A stretch of DNA of 64,000 bases, taken from assembly GCA_025765615.1 (NCBI GenBank), contig JAIVFJ010000010.1:1-64000 (forward strand), in the 5' to 3' direction. Every line of letters begins with the position of its first letter. The stretch's first letter is position 1. This document shows, one piece after another, positions 21,452-32,533 of this stretch. Source of the DNA: Zopfochytrium polystomum. Its lineage: Eukaryota; Chytridiomycota; Chytridiomycetes; Chytridiales; Chytridiaceae. The notes below the pieces were generated by a model. That model did not search any database. It was not told the origin of the DNA and saw only the letters and a list, made by a program, of their open reading frames with translations. The position numbers and the translations under genes were made by a program.

Positions 21452-22898
21452 ATGCGAGCTCGCCTTCGCCCTCAGCGACCAATGCCAGCCGCAGCAACGA
21501 CCGGCGCTTTTCTTGCGACCGCCAGCCCCACCACCACAACCGATAGCAGCACCACCAGCAGCACAAGCAGCCGCAAAAGAATCCAGCGAACTACCACCGC
21601 CGCCTCCACCACCTACCACCACACCTTACGCCGATTTCCAATGCGCCGTCGGTCGGCCCCTGATTCATTTGCCGCCGTCGCAGGCGCAGCCGTGATAGCA
21701 TTGCTGGTGGCGATGATCGTCGGCATCGGTCCTCGACACTGGCCCGCTTCGGCTCTCGCTGCTGGCAGTCCCTCCGGTCCCAGCAGTCCTCGCGCTGCGA
21801 CGGACGAGGTTATTGGCGGCATGAAGTTCAAGGTGAGCTGCCGAAATCTCCCCATACAAAAGGCAATAGTGACCCTGACAAATATGAGCCACGCAGGTTG
21901 GCGGTGTCATGGGGCAAGGAGGAAATTCCAAAGTGTCCGATGCTGTGGACAGCAACGGAAACGCGGTTGTCATTAAAGAGATGAGAACCGGAGAAAACTT
22001 TAGCGACCGAGCTGTTGCAGCGACGAAAGCAGGTAACAACCACCACCCGGTATTTTCAAGTGAAGGAATTCCTAGTAAGTGGTCTCATAATTTTTTTTTT
22101 CCTACCCATCACAGCCGGCCAATACGTCTCTCATGAGGGATCGAAAATGGCTCAAAAGAAGGTCGGCACGCACGACATCGACAAATACTTGGAGGAGAAA
22201 AAGGCGAATCCGAGCGGGTGGACGCCCAACAGCGCTCAAATCGTGCGGCAGATCCACCAGCAGCAGCGCAAGGCAGGGTACCTGAACGCGGACGTCTCAA
22301 AGGGCAACATTCGCGTCGACGCCAACAAGAGGACGGGACTGGTTCGCATCGAACTTTGCTTCTCTTCTTCGTACTTCCCCTCAGTGAACGTAGTTTTGAA
22401 TATCTGCCTCCATTTCCTTTAATCTCCCCGCCCCGCAGTTTGGAACAGGTCCTCCGGAAGTGCGCCTTATCGATTGGGATGATTGTGAGACTCGTTATTG
22501 ATGGTTGCGCAATGACTAACCCCTCCTCCTTTCTCTCCATTACCGGTTTTCTTGCAGCCTCCGCGATCAAAAACCTCAGCCCGTCACGGATCAAGTCCGA
22601 AATGGAGTACCAGAAGAAAACGATAGAGCGCCTATGCCACGCCGCCGGGTTCAAGTTCCGTTCCGCCGGCGGCAACCTCTACCGGCGCGGAGTCGCCAGG
22701 GGCACGTGCGCCGGTGGGAAGGCCGGGAAGGCGGAGAAGGGAGCGGCGGGAGGGGCGGGTGGTACCAGGGCGGCCGCGGCGGGAAAAGCTTCGGCGGAGC
22801 CGGCGCAGAGTGGAGGGTCTTTGCGGGGGGCGCAGGCGGGGAAGGGGTCGCAGTCGCATGCTCGGAGCGGACGGGCCGTCGCGAAGAAGGCGCGCTGA
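21452..22898 (+). CDS. Membrane-anchored protein kinase-like (probable pseudokinase)
   Basis: Five exons: 21452-21832, 21897-22032, 22115-22341, 22439-22484 and 22557-22898, about 376 residues. A Ser/Thr-rich N-terminus leads to a single hydrophobic span (AAVAGAAVIALLVAMIVGI, about residues 75-95), so this is a type II or signal-anchored protein. Kinase-like landmarks: a VVIKEM strand (the VAIK lysine), GYLNADVSKGNIRVD in the position of the catalytic loop (Asp and Asn kept, but the His-Arg of HRD replaced by Asn-Ala), and VRLIDWDD in the position of DFG. This resembles atypical fungal kinases and aminoglycoside phosphotransferase-like folds, with loss of the usual loop residues. The C-terminus is Gly/Ala/Lys-rich and ends VAKKAR, like the basic tails of the secreted genes. 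The exon 3 donor (GTTCGC) is weak. The domain is short for a full kinase. Confidence 0.6.
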
Positions 22899-23430
22899 AG
22901 TGGTGAACAGGAGTACTGTGTGTCTAGTTCTTTCTGCCTTCGAATAGTCTGATAGCAAAACAGCCTGAAGGGCAGACGCACCCTCCATTTGTTAGTCGGT
23001 CGACGCAAAACTTGGGCCGTCGTTCGACCATTTTTCGTCGACGTGACCATGGCCAACACCACCACTAGGAGCCGCGCTTGGCTGCCCGTCCGAAGGGCTG
23101 ACGAACGTTGCCTGTGAACCAAAGGCCGCCACCAAGCAGCAAGCGCTGCCAAGCAGGGCAGGTGATCCTCAGTGTTGGTTTTTGCAAGCTTGGATCGACC
23201 AAGCGTAGGTAACACTTGCTTTCGAGCCGGCGACGGCACCCTCACACCTCCCTCTCACCCTTGACACCCCGTCGTCCCCCATCCCCTGATCATACCCCGC
23301 CTTATTGCCATTCCCGCGATCCACCCCAACCTGCGCCGCTCCCCGATATTGGACAGATCAGGAGGAGCTCGCTCGTTCGATCCAGCGGATTTTGCCAGTC
23401 CCCCACCGGCACGCGCGCGCGTTGGCAGAT
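22899..23430. other. Intergenic region with possible 5' extension of the F-box gene
   Basis: No separate gene. An in-frame upstream ATG at 23305 would add 42 residues to the following F-box protein, but that text is Pro/Arg-rich and unconvincing. Confidence 0.5.
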
Positions 23431-25731
23431 ATGGCACATCACTACTGCCATCACTGTGGCCAATGGAGCCATGGGGAGGAGGATTCGGTTTTCGGCTCTG
23501 ACGCCGCGAGCAACGTAAGCTACAGCGGCTGCGATTGCAGAGAAAAAACAGTTGCTTTCGCGACTCCGGACGGATTCGAGGATGGGAGCCGATATGACGA
23601 CTGCGGCAGCTCCGATTCTGACGGGCCTGCGAGCCATGGGTGCGCTTGCGGCTGCGGCTGGTGTGATGACACCGACGATGACGGGTCTGAGGGCCAGGAG
23701 TGCGGTTGCGGCTGGTGTGATGTCGCGGAGCTCGGTGGCGAATGCCATGTCGACAACAATGACGGACATAATGAGGACGACGACGATGTCGCTCGGTCTT
23801 TTGAGCACGGCGTCGACGAAGTACCCACCTACCTCGGTGTCAACGGTTACCACGACTCCGAGCACGGCGGCAAGGCATTCGTCTCTATGGGCGACGATGT
23901 CGAGTGTGGCGCAGAAATTGCCTTGCACAGGGCCAAGTGCAACCTCGACTGCTCCATCGAACTCCACCACGGCGACAAAGAACCCGCGCAAGAGGCCGAA
24001 GCGGCGGATACAAGGCCTTTCCCGTTTGTCCGCCTCCCGGCCGAGACGAAGATGCAGATCGTATCCTTGGTTGCGCGGCGCCAGCCGTTGGAGCTCGCCC
24101 GGGTCTCCAAAGCGATGTATTCTGACTGTGCGGCAGTCTTTCTCCAGTGGGCGGGCCTTCCGCGGGATTATCGCCTGCCTTTCAAGCTGACCCCACTCTC
24201 TGCGTATCTACTTGCCACGCGCTTCGGCTGCCAGCGCTGCGGCAAAGTAGGGGTCAATCGAATCGTCTGGGAACTTCGCGTCCGCGCGTGTGATGATTGC
24301 CTCTACAGAGGCACGGCGGACTCGCGCCGATTGAAAGCGATTATGCCGAGAGAGCTGCTTATACTGTTGCCATCGGTGAAGGTCACTCAGCACCCTGAGT
24401 GTGATCTTCGGAAAACTCGAACCCTCCTCAGGAAAGACGATGCGAGAGAATGGAGCAGAAAGCTGGCGGCCGGAAACTGTGAATGGATGGGCCTGAGTTC
24501 AGTCCTCGCTGAGCTGCTGGCGGAGCGCAACACCCTGAAGCGGGTCGAGGAGGCGTTCTCCAAAGTTGTAAAATGTAAATCACGGTGGTATCCAAACAGA
24601 TGGGAGCTTCAGCCGCGTCTCGCAGAGGCGGAGCGAGCGTACCGGACTCTGTGGCCAGCAAAGCTAGAGGCGCATTTGGAAGAGGCTATCGAGCGAGGTT
24701 CAGATTTTCAGGGACTCAAGTCGGACATTAAAAGCGGCTGGTACCCCACGACGATGTGGGTACGACATGTCGTGGAATCGGCGAGAGATGATGTGGAGCG
24801 AGAAGTTGCGATCGCTTCAGCGAGGACGGTTGTTGAGCAGGGTCTTCGCGCAAAGGGCTGCGGGGAGCCAGTACCGCCTCTGGAGGAGTTTTCGGCATGG
24901 CAAATGTTCCGTGAAAGCATTGCATCGGGACGATTGAGTGAGGCGAAGATTGCGGAAAACGCCGTGCCTGTTGTTGAAATAGTGCATCGCACAGCGGCGT
25001 TGAGGGCGGCCGTTGCTGACGGAGAAGGCAGAAAAACCCAAGCCTACACCACCGCACTACATTCTATTCTCCGCCGCAACGGCCGTGGTCAGTTAATTGA
25101 ATGCTCCGATCTTCAGTCCCTCGTGGAAGCGACCAAGAAAGCCGTTGCTGTCGAGATCAGCAGTACGAAAAGAGGTCGCAAACGGAAGCGGGCCGTGGTG
25201 GAGGCGATCCTTCTTCTTTTGAGAGAGAGACCCGTGATGGACATTCCGGAAACAGCCTACACATTACGAAAGAGATCCCACGCCCTGCAAGCTCTTGTAA
25301 ACAGCAAGTCCGACGATGTTTTTGAGAGAAACGTCCCTTTCTGGCTCCAGTCGACGAAAGCATTCCGGGCGATGTGCAACGAGGTGACTACCAAATCTGA
25401 TGCGAGTGAAGACGCCTTTGCTCCAGCTATGCAGCCAGATCAACCTCAACTAGTTGCTTCGGCCATTATTAGCGAATGGATCAGTAAGCACGAGAAACCT
25501 TCAGCACTCCACGCTCCGACAAGCGGACCATCCACAACGGTACAGTCGTACGGGATTCCAAAGCCCAAAGCACCGAAACCCAAAACCGTAGGCCCGCAGA
25601 TCAGATGCAGGTGCGGGTCAACGGCAAGCCCAAAGTGCGACCACACCTGTTGCAAAAACTGCTGCAGAGGCCCGTGCACCCATCATCGAGCAAAGTTGGT
25701 CCGAGTGCGCAGGTCTACGGCAGCGGGTTAA
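23431..25731 (+). CDS. F-box protein with N-terminal and C-terminal Cys-rich clusters
   Basis: Single exon, 766 residues from the ATG at 23431 (an upstream in-frame ATG at 23305 exists). The start MAHHYCHHCGQWSHGE opens a Cys/Asp-rich region with a duplicated CGCGWCD element. The F-box is at about residues 192-235 (LPAETKMQIVSLVARRQPLE, then LARVSKAMYSDC), followed by CQRCGKVGV and RACDDC, a zinc-finger-like pair seen after F-boxes in fungal proteins. A long helical, charged middle region follows. The C-terminus has a dense Cys cluster, CRCGSTASPKCDHTCCKNCC then RGPCTHH, likely metal-binding. The F-box suggests an SCF adaptor. The Cys cluster recurs in two broken copies on either side, so the locus has undergone local duplication. 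Confidence 0.8.
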   Translation: MAHHYCHHCGQWSHGEEDSVFGSDAASNVSYSGCDCREKTVAFATPDGFEDGSRYDDCGSSDSDGPASHGCACGCGWCDDTDDDGSEGQECGCGWCDVAELGGECHVDNNDGHNEDDDDVARSFEHGVDEVPTYLGVNGYHDSEHGGKAFVSMGDDVECGAEIALHRAKCNLDCSIELHHGDKEPAQEAEAADTRPFPFVRLPAETKMQIVSLVARRQPLELARVSKAMYSDCAAVFLQWAGLPRDYRLPFKLTPLSAYLLATRFGCQRCGKVGVNRIVWELRVRACDDCLYRGTADSRRLKAIMPRELLILLPSVKVTQHPECDLRKTRTLLRKDDAREWSRKLAAGNCEWMGLSSVLAELLAERNTLKRVEEAFSKVVKCKSRWYPNRWELQPRLAEAERAYRTLWPAKLEAHLEEAIERGSDFQGLKSDIKSGWYPTTMWVRHVVESARDDVEREVAIASARTVVEQGLRAKGCGEPVPPLEEFSAWQMFRESIASGRLSEAKIAENAVPVVEIVHRTAALRAAVADGEGRKTQAYTTALHSILRRNGRGQLIECSDLQSLVEATKKAVAVEISSTKRGRKRKRAVVEAILLLLRERPVMDIPETAYTLRKRSHALQALVNSKSDDVFERNVPFWLQSTKAFRAMCNEVTTKSDASEDAFAPAMQPDQPQLVASAIISEWISKHEKPSALHAPTSGPSTTVQSYGIPKPKAPKPKTVGPQIRCRCGSTASPKCDHTCCKNCCRGPCTHHRAKLVRVRRSTAAG

Positions 25732-25850
25732 CGGCAGGAGAAGGGCGGAAACGAGCTGCGGGGACTTGGGTCGCGACAATCTTTACGTTTGACTTGCATC
25801 CTCTTGTTCTACTTACTTTTCAACCGGTTTGAGGACGAGGAACGCTCTCC

Positions 25851-26225
25851 ATGGCCACTGCGGTTTACGGGGAAACGGAAGAATACCATCCACAGTACTG
25901 TATATTCCGCAATAAAGCAATGGAAGCAATCATCACCATTCCAATTATTGGTGTTTCCATCGAAAGTGACATCCCAAATAACAAAAGAACAATCATTGGC
26001 ATTAAATTTGTAAGATTCCAGTGACGCTCTCGATGTCTCAGCACCAGCGACTGACCTCACTACTTGGCCTCCGACCCTGCTCCTACCTTTTGAACACCCT
26101 TTCAGTCGAAGCCTCAGGTGCTTACGCACGCTTTGCATAAAGGGTGCTACACTCATGGCCATTGTGCAGGGGGGGTGTTAGGCAGAACTGACTGGTTAGC
26201 AGCAAGGGGCACAAGACAGACCTGA
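25851..26225 (+). CDS. Possible small two-exon protein of unknown function
   Basis: Exon 1 25851-26009 starts MATAVYGETEEYHPQYCIFR and ends GIKF before a GTAAGA donor. Exon 2 begins at 26106 after a pyrimidine-rich TTTCAG, in the same phase, and ends at a TGA at 26223-26225 (91 residues). Exon 1 has balanced, protein-like composition in an AT-richer stretch. I recognise no family. It may be a real small gene or a fragment of something larger. Confidence 0.35.
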
Positions 26226-26404
26226 ACCTATTGTGACTGTCAGTTATTGATCTCACAATGCCCATGAGAGAGCAAGCCACCGCCAATGCAGACCTGGGTG
26301 CTGGCTTGCAGTGTTGACAAATACTCCAAGTATTAAGTGGAACAGAAGCCCAGTCAACAGTTTTCCTCCTCCTCAGAACCGCTGCTGCGAAGCGGGCGGC
26401 GGCG

Positions 26405-26884
26405 GTGGTGGCGGCCCACAGCCGCGAGCAATTGCTGCCAGGCACGGTTCGAGTCCAACTCGACGACGAGAGTAGCCATGCAGTCACGATCTCCACGCTG
26501 AAAGCGTTGATTGTCCCCCAGCCCGTTTCTCGTTTCCGACAAGAACCCTCCGCTCTGGCTATCTGCCACGAAGACGTACCGGCGGATTCGCTGGAGGTGG
26601 CTGGGGGACGGTGGGTTGTCGCCGCGCGGTGCATGAACGCCGTCGTGGCAGACGAGGAGCACCTGTGGACGCTGGTGACGCAGAAGGTGTGCGAGGCGTG
26701 CGACCCCACGCACACCGAGTGGAAGAGCGTTTTGGCGGAAGCAACGGTAAAGTGTCTGTGTGGCTTAACGCCGAGCCCGGCCTGTAAACTGCTGCGACCA
26801 GCCGTGCAAGCGGCACAAGACCAGGAGGCACTCACGAGCTCAGGGAGTTCTCTGCAGCAAGCACCTTCAAAAATGCGAAAATAG
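26405..26884 (+). pseudogene. Second broken relative of the F-box/Cys-rich gene
   Basis: The plus-strand frame contains CLCGLTPSPAC, and in the next frame immediately after it NCCDQPCKRHKTRRH. Together these match the Cys cluster of the intact gene at 23431-25731 (CxCG, a Cys, then CC, PC and H) but are shortened by about five residues and out of frame. The upstream text (WTLVTQKVCEACDPTH) may be a diverged preceding region. No F-box is present. Confidence 0.55.
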
Positions 26885-27477
26885 AAGTTGAGGAGAGGAA
26901 CATTTGAGAAACAAATTGCGATACCTTCCACTTGAAGTTCTGGGAAAGCAAGCTTGGCAGATCATCATCTACATCTAGGACCATCTCGTCATTGGTCGCA
27001 GAGTCCACATACACCAACTCAATGGGAGCAGCAATCTTCCAACGTGTTGCCACAAGCTGACGAAGGCGCAGGGGGAGGCGATGTCACGTCTTCGCCAACA
27101 AAGGAGGCCGGCTTGGCGACGAGGGGGTCGCGCACTTTGGGCAGGAGACGCCGTACGAGGTCGTTGCGGTGACGGTCGGGATCGACGCGGTCAGTTGCAC
27201 GGGGTTCACGTGCACAATTTTTGGGGTTGATGAATAAGCAATCAAGAGACTGTTTTCTCTATTTTCTATCCTTATTTTGGTTATTTATTTTACCTCTCGC
27301 ATACGATCACTTTCATCTCGCCCCATCGCCCCATCGTATTGCTGAGTGTTTTTTTATTTTTTATTTTTTATTTTTTTGCGAAAACCGCGTAACGCAGTGA
27401 CTGCTCACGATCAGGTGCCAAGAAATCGAACCAATATAATTGTAGCGTCCCACAGAGGGAGAGACACTGACTTCGGC
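26885..27477. other. Intergenic, possible exon on minus strand
   Basis: On the minus strand, 27053-26927 encodes a protein-like text (IELVYVDSATNDEMVLDV) ending at a GTATCG donor-like site. No partner exons or family were found. T-rich sequence at 27340-27376 precedes the methyltransferase gene. Confidence 0.3.
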
Positions 27478-29412
27478 ATGTCTTCCACCCCCACCCACGA
27501 CGCAACGACGACGACAACGAGCTCGACGCCGGCGGCGACGGCCGCGTCGCGCGGATCATCATCGTCCGCATCATCATCATCGTCAATGCCCCTCCTCGCG
27601 GCCAGCAGCACGAGCAGCAACACCAGCAGCAGCGGCAGCCTGTACCTGCCGCGGCACGACGACGCGGGCGAGCGCAACAGGCTCACGACGCAGGCAAGCG
27701 GGCCGGGTGGCGCGTTTGGAATCGGGCGGGCGGCTGATCATGACACCTTTTCCCCCCCGCCTCCCGCCCCCCCGTCTGAACACCCACAGCACAAGCTGGT
27801 CGCATCGCTGTTCGGCGGTAACATCTTCCACTCGCCACAGCAGCCTCTGTTCGAAGCCGGTGGCGACGCGGTCCGCGTGCTGGACATGGCGTGCGGCGGC
27901 GGGGTGTGGACGCGGGAGATGGCGGCGCGGTTCCCGCGCGTGGCGTTCGTTGGCGCGGTGAGGCCTCGCACGCCTTCCCCCTCACGGCGTCCAAGCCGAT
28001 TCGTGCTTTCCCTCGGCGTAATGCTCGCATCCCCACCCCTCTCCCCAAACGAAACCAAAGGATATTACCCCTGCCTACGAAACCGCCGACCGAGGCGACT
28101 CCGGCGACCCGCCGAACGTTCGGTTTGCGATGGAGAACATTCTGACGGGAACTTCGTGTGTGTGGTTTCATTCTCTGACTATCCCCTATCAAACATAACC
28201 CTCACTATTCTCCAACAAACTTTCTAGTTCCGGACAACCATTTCGACTTGACATTCCAGGTCTTGTACACGCTTTGGACTTGCGGGAAGGGCTGGGGGAG
28301 GGGGGGAGGGCTGCGTGGCGGGGACGTGGGGAGGGTGAATACAGGGACGGCGCCAATCTGACACAACACTTTCGCTCCACCGCACCCAGAGGTTCCTGAT
28401 GAGTGCCGTTCCCAAGGGCGCCTGGCCGGGGGTGGTTAAGGAGCTCGCGCGGATCACGAAGCCAGGCGGATACGTCGAGCTCATTGAGGTTCGTCTGTCG
28501 TAGATCTATATGCATGCCATTCTCTTCTTTCTGGTTCCGGGCTCTGACGAAACCGTGCTTCACCCGTGCCTCCAGTTCCATGTCGGGCTGTACAACACGG
28601 GACCGCTCGGCACAAAGTTCAGCGCGGGATGTAAGGAAATAAGGGGGGTGGGCGGGGGAAGCACTCCCTCTCTCCCCGATTTACACTATTTTACTGTTCT
28701 TTCTGTTTTCTCACCGGGCCGCCATCCACACAAAAAGGGCGCGACGCGTTCCGCGCGTTGTCAGTGGACCTCGACGCCGGTAAGAGTGGGGAGCAGTATG
28801 CAGCGTTTGCGAGGTGTTAGCCCCCGTGCTGGTTTTGATTCTGATACCAACAACTAAAAATAAAATTTAAAAAAATAATAAAAAATAAATAAATAGGCAC
28901 ACACCTCCCCACGTACGTCCGCGACACACCAAGCCTCGCCGTCGAGCGAGACGAGTCCGTTACCGTGCCCGTGAGTATCCTTTTTCGGGAACTTCTTTTC
29001 TGTTTTCTATCCTTGCACCCAACCCCCAACTGGGCCTGCTTTTAAACACCCCCCCCACCAGATCGGCTGGAACGGCGACCAAGGGGCAGCGGCGCGGCAG
29101 ATTTTTGAGCAGACGTTTTCGTCGACGGTTAAGGTGATGGCGCCGGTGTTGGGGATGGACGAAGGTGGGGAGGAGTACTTGCGGTTCGTCGCGGACGTTG
29201 CCGAGGAGTGCGGTGAGTTTGTCATTTGCGTCGGGGTACCCTCCCCTCTCACAACCCCCCCCAACCCTTTTCCGCAGTCTTTAACAGTGGAAGCTCTTCT
29301 CATCTCGCGCTCGCCGTCCCGACCCAAACCAAAAATGAAAAACTAAAACAAAACAGCGCGGTACAAGACGTACTACGTCTACACGATGCTCGTTGCAAAG
29401 GTGCAGAAGTAG
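27478..29412 (+). CDS. SAM-dependent methyltransferase (class I)
   Basis: Ten exons join in frame: 27478-27693, 27790-27957, 28061-28157, 28228-28259, 28390-28498, 28576-28630, 28738-28779, 28897-28970, 29062-29212 and 29357-29412. A Ser/Thr-rich low-complexity N-terminus (about 65 residues) precedes the catalytic domain. Motif I is VLDMACGGGVWTREMA (SAM-binding, with CGGG in place of the usual CGTG). Then come FPRVAFVGA and DITP (motif II), FPDNHFDLTFQ (motif IV) and KPGGYVELIE (motif V/VI). This order matches fungal LaeA-like/TMT-type methyltransferases; the substrate cannot be told. Intron 1 begins with GC (CAG|GCAAGC), supported by continuity of the conserved region across it. Some exons are very short (32 and 42 nt). 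Confidence 0.85.
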
Positions 29413-30145
29413 GTGGCCGGGATATTGGTGTTGTCGGCCTTTGCAAGAAATAAAAGGGGCGAGGTTTGTTCTGGGGGAGTTTCGTTGAGGTAGATGCACC
29501 GAGTGAAAAGGGGAAACACAAGACGACAGCGAGTGACGACAGTCGACGACTGGCATGGGCCACGGGCAAAGCAAGCGTGTCTCTCTCTGTCGCTGCGCGA
29601 GACGTGGCCAACAGGGCTGGGGCAGACACACACACACACACACACGCACATACACACACACACACTCTCTCTCTCTCTGCCTCTCTCTCTCTGTCTCGTC
29701 GCATGAAAGGCCCCAAGGATCAAAAATACGCACGTGATGACATATGCGCCAAACGAAAGAGAAAAAGCAAAATTCAGGGGACTCAGCCGCGTTCGCGTTG
29801 AATCTATTTTTTTTTTTTTTCTTCTCTTTTTTTTTTTTGTCCTCGTTTCCGGAATGTGTGTCTGTCGAGTCCGCTGAGCATTCCGCAGGGACGCGAACAA
29901 GTAGAAACCCTTTTTAAAAAAAATTAAAATGTGGGATCTCAAGTGTAACTCGCTCTGTGCCCGCAAAGGAGGTCCCAAAAAAGGAGAAAAAAAAAATTTG
30001 AAAAAAAAAAGAGTCAAGGCATTCATGCACGGGCTAAGCAAGCAAGCAAGCAAACACCAAACAACTGGAAAAAAGAAGGTCGAAGGGGACAACAGAAACG
30101 AAAAAAAAAAAAAAACATTGAAATTTGTTACAGCCCTGACTCCCG
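29413..30145. other. Intergenic with CA/CT tracts and A/T runs
   Basis: (CA)n then (CT)n at 29627-29692, T runs at 29806-29840 and A runs at 29990-30010 and 30100-30116. No gene recognised. Confidence 0.7.
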
Positions 30146-30154
30146 TATAAAATA
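30146..30154 (+). promoter_or_regulatory. TATA box of the Gly/Lys-rich precursor gene
   Basis: TATAAAATA lies 263 nt upstream of the ATG at 30417, with a short CA tract (30375-30404) between. The longer distance suggests a 5' UTR of about 230 nt. Confidence 0.5.
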
Positions 30155-30416
30155 GAGGGAGGGGCCCCTCGCTACCATACACTACCCAGCAACCCATCCG
30201 ACACTCCCTCTCTCGCCATCACTATCCTGCCAAGTACTCCAAGACCATCTGAAGAGCCCCCAACCCCTTCTGCAACCGGTTCTTACAAGGCCACCGCACA
30301 TCACACGCAAACCAACCGCGGGAACGAATTCGTCGGAAGCAAGCACAACAGCACCCGCGCTCACACGCACACGCACACGCGCACACACACACACACACAC
30401 ACAAAGCACACACGCA

Positions 30417-30575
30417 ATGCGCACCACATTGCTGCTCCTCGCGCTTGCGGCGGCGGCGTCGTCGCTGGCAGCCGCTGCCCCCGTGCAGCCCCTGTCGTCG
30501 CTCTCAGCGGACGTTGCGGTTGTCGCGGCGGCGGGGGTTGACGTCGAGTTGGTTAGACGTAAGTCCCGCTCCCAC

Positions 30576-30616
<41 letters not shown>

Positions 30617-31852
30617 TCAATGCACACACGGCGCGTGGTGTTTTTCCGACTTGGCCCACACACGCGTTTTAACCGCACTCCGCCATTCCCCATTCCCTCC
30701 CTTCCGTCCCACCCCCCACAACATCATTTCACAGGCGGCAAGGGCAAAGGCGGCCGTGGCGGCGGCGGTAAGCGCCGCGGAGGGCGCAAGAAGGGCCGCG
30801 GAGGCGGTGGCGGCGGTGGCGGGCCGCCTCCAATGATGGATGGAGGCGGCGGCGGCGGCGAGGGCGGCGGAGAAGGAGGTGGCGGTGAGTTTCCTGTTTT
30901 CTTTTTTTTTTTTTTTTTTTTTTTTTGCCTCCCCCTACGCGTTTTGCAACGGTTTGGCCGGCTGACCCAGCCCCATTTTTCCACTCTCATCACGAACTCG
31001 CACCAGACGGCCTCGTGAGCGACGACGCGTCCACGGACGACGTCGAGCTGATGCGCCGCGACGGCGGCGAGATCGTGGAGCTCGTTCGGCGTAAGTTGCG
31101 CCTATTTTTATTTTTTTTTTTCCAATTATTTTTCTAACGCGACGCACCCCCACCTTTCTTCGCTAACTCCTTTGTGAATATCAACAACCAACAACAATAA
31201 CGCGCCAGGCGGCAAAGGCAAAGGCGGTAAGCGCCGCGGTGGTGGAGGCGGGCGCAAGAAGGGCCGAGGCGGCGGCGGCGGCGGCGGAGGAGGACCGCCG
31301 ATGATGAGTGGAGGTGGCGGTGGCGGAGAAGGTGGCGAAGGTGGTGGTGGTGAGTATTCTTTTCATTCTGCGGGAGGGAGGATGGAGTTGATATTCTACC
31401 GGCACGCTAACTCTTCCTTTCCCGACCCCCTTCGCAACCACTCATACTGCACCCCCATTGTTTGGATTCCTAGACGGCCTGATCGACGACGACGCGACCT
31501 TCGACGACGGCGAGCTGATGCGCCGCGACGGCGACGAGACGGTTGCGCTCGTACGGCGTAAGTGAATGTCATTCTGTCCCTTCGCCGCCCTTCCCATCCG
31601 TATCAACGCATTATTTCCCCCTTCCTCAAATCTCTGACAAACACCTCTGACAAACACCTTCCCGTAGGCGGCAAAGGCAAAGGCGGCCGTGGCGGCGGCG
31701 GGGGAGGCGGGAAGCGGCGCAGTGGCGGCGGGCGCAAGAAGGGCCGTGGAGGTGGCGGTGGCGGCGGCGGTGGGCCGCCTCCTACGATGGGTGGAGGCGG
31801 CGGCGGCGGCGAGGGGGGCGAAGGCGGAGGCGGTGAGTAGTCTTTTTTCTCT

Positions 31853-31888
<36 letters not shown>

Positions 31889-31986
31889 GTGTCTCGACTG
31901 GGGTCAACAACCCAACCCAACCACCCTGAACGATCGTCGTGGCCCTTCTTCACCCCACCCCAGACGGCTTCGTCGACGACGCGTGA
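30417..31986 (+). CDS. Secreted precursor with three exon-encoded Gly/Lys/Arg-rich repeats
   Basis: Seven exons: 30417-30558, 30735-30884, 31007-31090, 31209-31349, 31474-31557, 31668-31832 and 31964-31986, 262 residues. A signal peptide (MRTTLLLLALAAAASSLAAA) is followed by a short spacer ending ELVRR. Exons 2, 4 and 6 each encode one repeat: GKGKGG, a Lys/Arg-Gly segment (KRR, RKKGR), poly-Gly, PP(P)MM or PPPTM, then Gly-Glu. Exons 3 and 5 (both 84 nt) each encode an acidic linker of the form DG..DDA..DD.ELMRRDG.E.V.LVRR. Exon 7 encodes the start of another linker, DGFVDDA. Every exon junction has the same phase. MRR and VRR are good Kex2/furin-type sites, so the product may be cut into three cationic glycine-rich peptides. 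That is inference; no homologue is recognised. Confidence 0.85.
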
Positions 31987-32533
31987 GACAAAGAAAAAAG
32001 AAATATCACAGCCCAGCGCGCGTCGGGAGTGTTTTGGGATGGTGTCTGCTGCTGTTTGGTTACTTCTGTCATTGGTTCACGGTCAATTTCTTGTTTTTTT
32101 TTTCTTTGGTTGGATTTCGCGTTCTTCTTGTATGCTTTTCCTTTTTTCTTTTTTTTTTTTAACCTTCGCGCTTTTGGCAATACAGTTTACTTCAACATAT
32201 TTTTTTCAAGTTTTCCTCTAAAAGTTTCATAACAGCCAACGCGAATCCGAACGCGAATCCAGAGCGAGACAAACTCGCGAACGCGGAGAGAGCCCGCCGC
32301 GACAAGCGCGGTTTCTGGGTCGACATCCCGATCTTCGTGCGCGAGTCCCACTTGGGGAGCGGTTCACGAACGCAACGCGTGCACACCCACTCCGTACATG
32401 ATTTTTGTTTCAGCAAAGGGTGGTTTCCCTCCCAAAGGTTACACATTTGCGCAAAGAGCAGCGATCCTATCACAGAAACATACTCCCCCCCATCAACCCC
32501 AGCTCGTCCTACTCCCTAGCACCACCACTACCC
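31987..32533. other. Intergenic with an open frame of unknown status
   Basis: T-rich sequence to 32220, then a plus-strand frame open from 32235 to a TAG at 32517-32519. It follows a CAG and has protein-like text (ERDKLANAERARRDKR, FWVDIPIFVRESHLG). It lacks a convincing start and could be a stray exon or a relic. It overlaps nothing else. Confidence 0.3.
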
